Origin: a bacterium
GTDB lineage: Bacteria > Vulcanimicrobiota > Xenobia > RGZZ01
NCBI GenBank assembly: GCA_021782195.1
Contig: JAJXVI010000151.1
Span: 1-6,385, forward strand
Length of the DNA: 6,385 bases
Direction: 5' to 3'
The translations under genes were made by a program, and so were the position numbers. Positions 6,183-6,385 of the stretch are shown here, one piece after another; position 1 is the first letter of the stretch, and every line of letters starts with the position of its first letter. Below the pieces are notes generated by a model. That model made no database searches, was not told the DNA's origin, and was given only the letters and a program-made list of their open reading frames with translations.

Positions 6183-6254
6183 CCGAGGAAGTCACGCCTT
6201 CCGCCCCAGGCTGCGGCCCCGTGGGCACCGGTCGGACCCGCCCTCGAAACCACA

Positions 6255-6385
6255 ATGCCAATGCCAATGCAATCATCGACACAAATCGGAGAACCGGTCT
6301 CCTATGCGCCACTACCGAGGTGGCCGCGCCCCTGGGGAACGTGGGCCATCATCGGTACGTGCGCGTTCTTCTTCATCCTGACCGC
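6255..6385 (+). CDS. Membrane protein, N-terminal fragment (continues past right edge)
   Basis: This frame opens with three ATG codons in a row of hexamers (6255, 6261, 6267) and runs without a stop to the end of the window (43 full codons). It reads MPMPMQSSTQIGEP, then a Pro/Trp/Arg-rich stretch PLPRWPRPWGTW, then a hydrophobic segment AIIGTCAFFFILTA that starts a membrane helix. A positively charged, non-cleaved N-terminus before the helix suggests a multi-pass inner-membrane protein with the N-terminus inside. It follows the SDR by 72 bp on the same strand, and no terminator is evident between them, so it may be the fourth gene of the operon. A flippase, polymerase or GT-C glycosyltransferase would fit, but the fragment is too short to say. 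No strong ribosome-binding site is visible, so the exact ATG is uncertain. Confidence 0.65.
   Translation, partial: MPMPMQSSTQIGEPVSYAPLPRWPRPWGTWAIIGTCAFFFILT

Noticed and set aside
6186..6201. GGAAG/CTTCC hairpin after the SDR gene as a terminator
   Set aside because: A 5-bp stem without a following T-run is too weak, and transcription may continue into the membrane-protein gene.

Overview
This is a GC-rich (roughly 60% by eye) chromosomal window from a bacterium. I cannot name the species. An IscU/NifU-like scaffold of unusual type, Ala/Ser/Pro-rich small proteins with a D-x-V-x-[LM]-S motif and a bacterial GT75-type protein would fit an environmental phylum such as Acidobacteriota, but that is a weak inference. 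There are no RNA genes, CRISPR arrays, IS elements or phage genes.

Left part (1-2800), an accessory-looking mixture. At the left edge, two identical copies of a 105-bp unit code, most probably on the minus strand, for an Ala-Ser-Asp-Gly-rich repeat protein whose C-terminus lies outside the window. Next on the minus strand is a confidently recognised zinc metallopeptidase with the catalytic domain of anthrax lethal factor (365-1354). It has a consensus -10 box so close to its ATG that the mRNA is probably leaderless. About 300 bp further, in the opposite direction, is an IscU/NifU-like iron-sulfur scaffold (1651-2094) that has lost the third ligand cysteine. Then comes a small, apparently disordered protein of unknown function (2352-2798) behind a good sigma-70 promoter. 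The metallopeptidase and the small protein share a short motif like the start of the sigma-28-binding region of FlgM.

Middle (2799-3365): more than 550 bp without a convincing gene, apart from a possible 29-codon leader ORF with a good ribosome-binding site just before the glycosyltransferase.

Right part (3366-6385), a tightly packed plus-strand glycan operon. It holds a GT2 enzyme resembling dolichol-phosphate-mannose synthase, a GT75-like protein related to plant reversibly glycosylated polypeptides (UDP-arabinopyranose mutases), an extended-SDR nucleotide-sugar epimerase/dehydratase, and the N-terminus of a membrane protein. The first three overlap by 1 and 8 bp, so they are almost certainly translationally coupled. 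A reasonable model, by inference, is that the SDR makes a nucleotide sugar, the GT75-like protein isomerises or transfers it, the GT2 loads a sugar onto a polyprenyl phosphate, and the membrane protein flips or uses the lipid-linked product.
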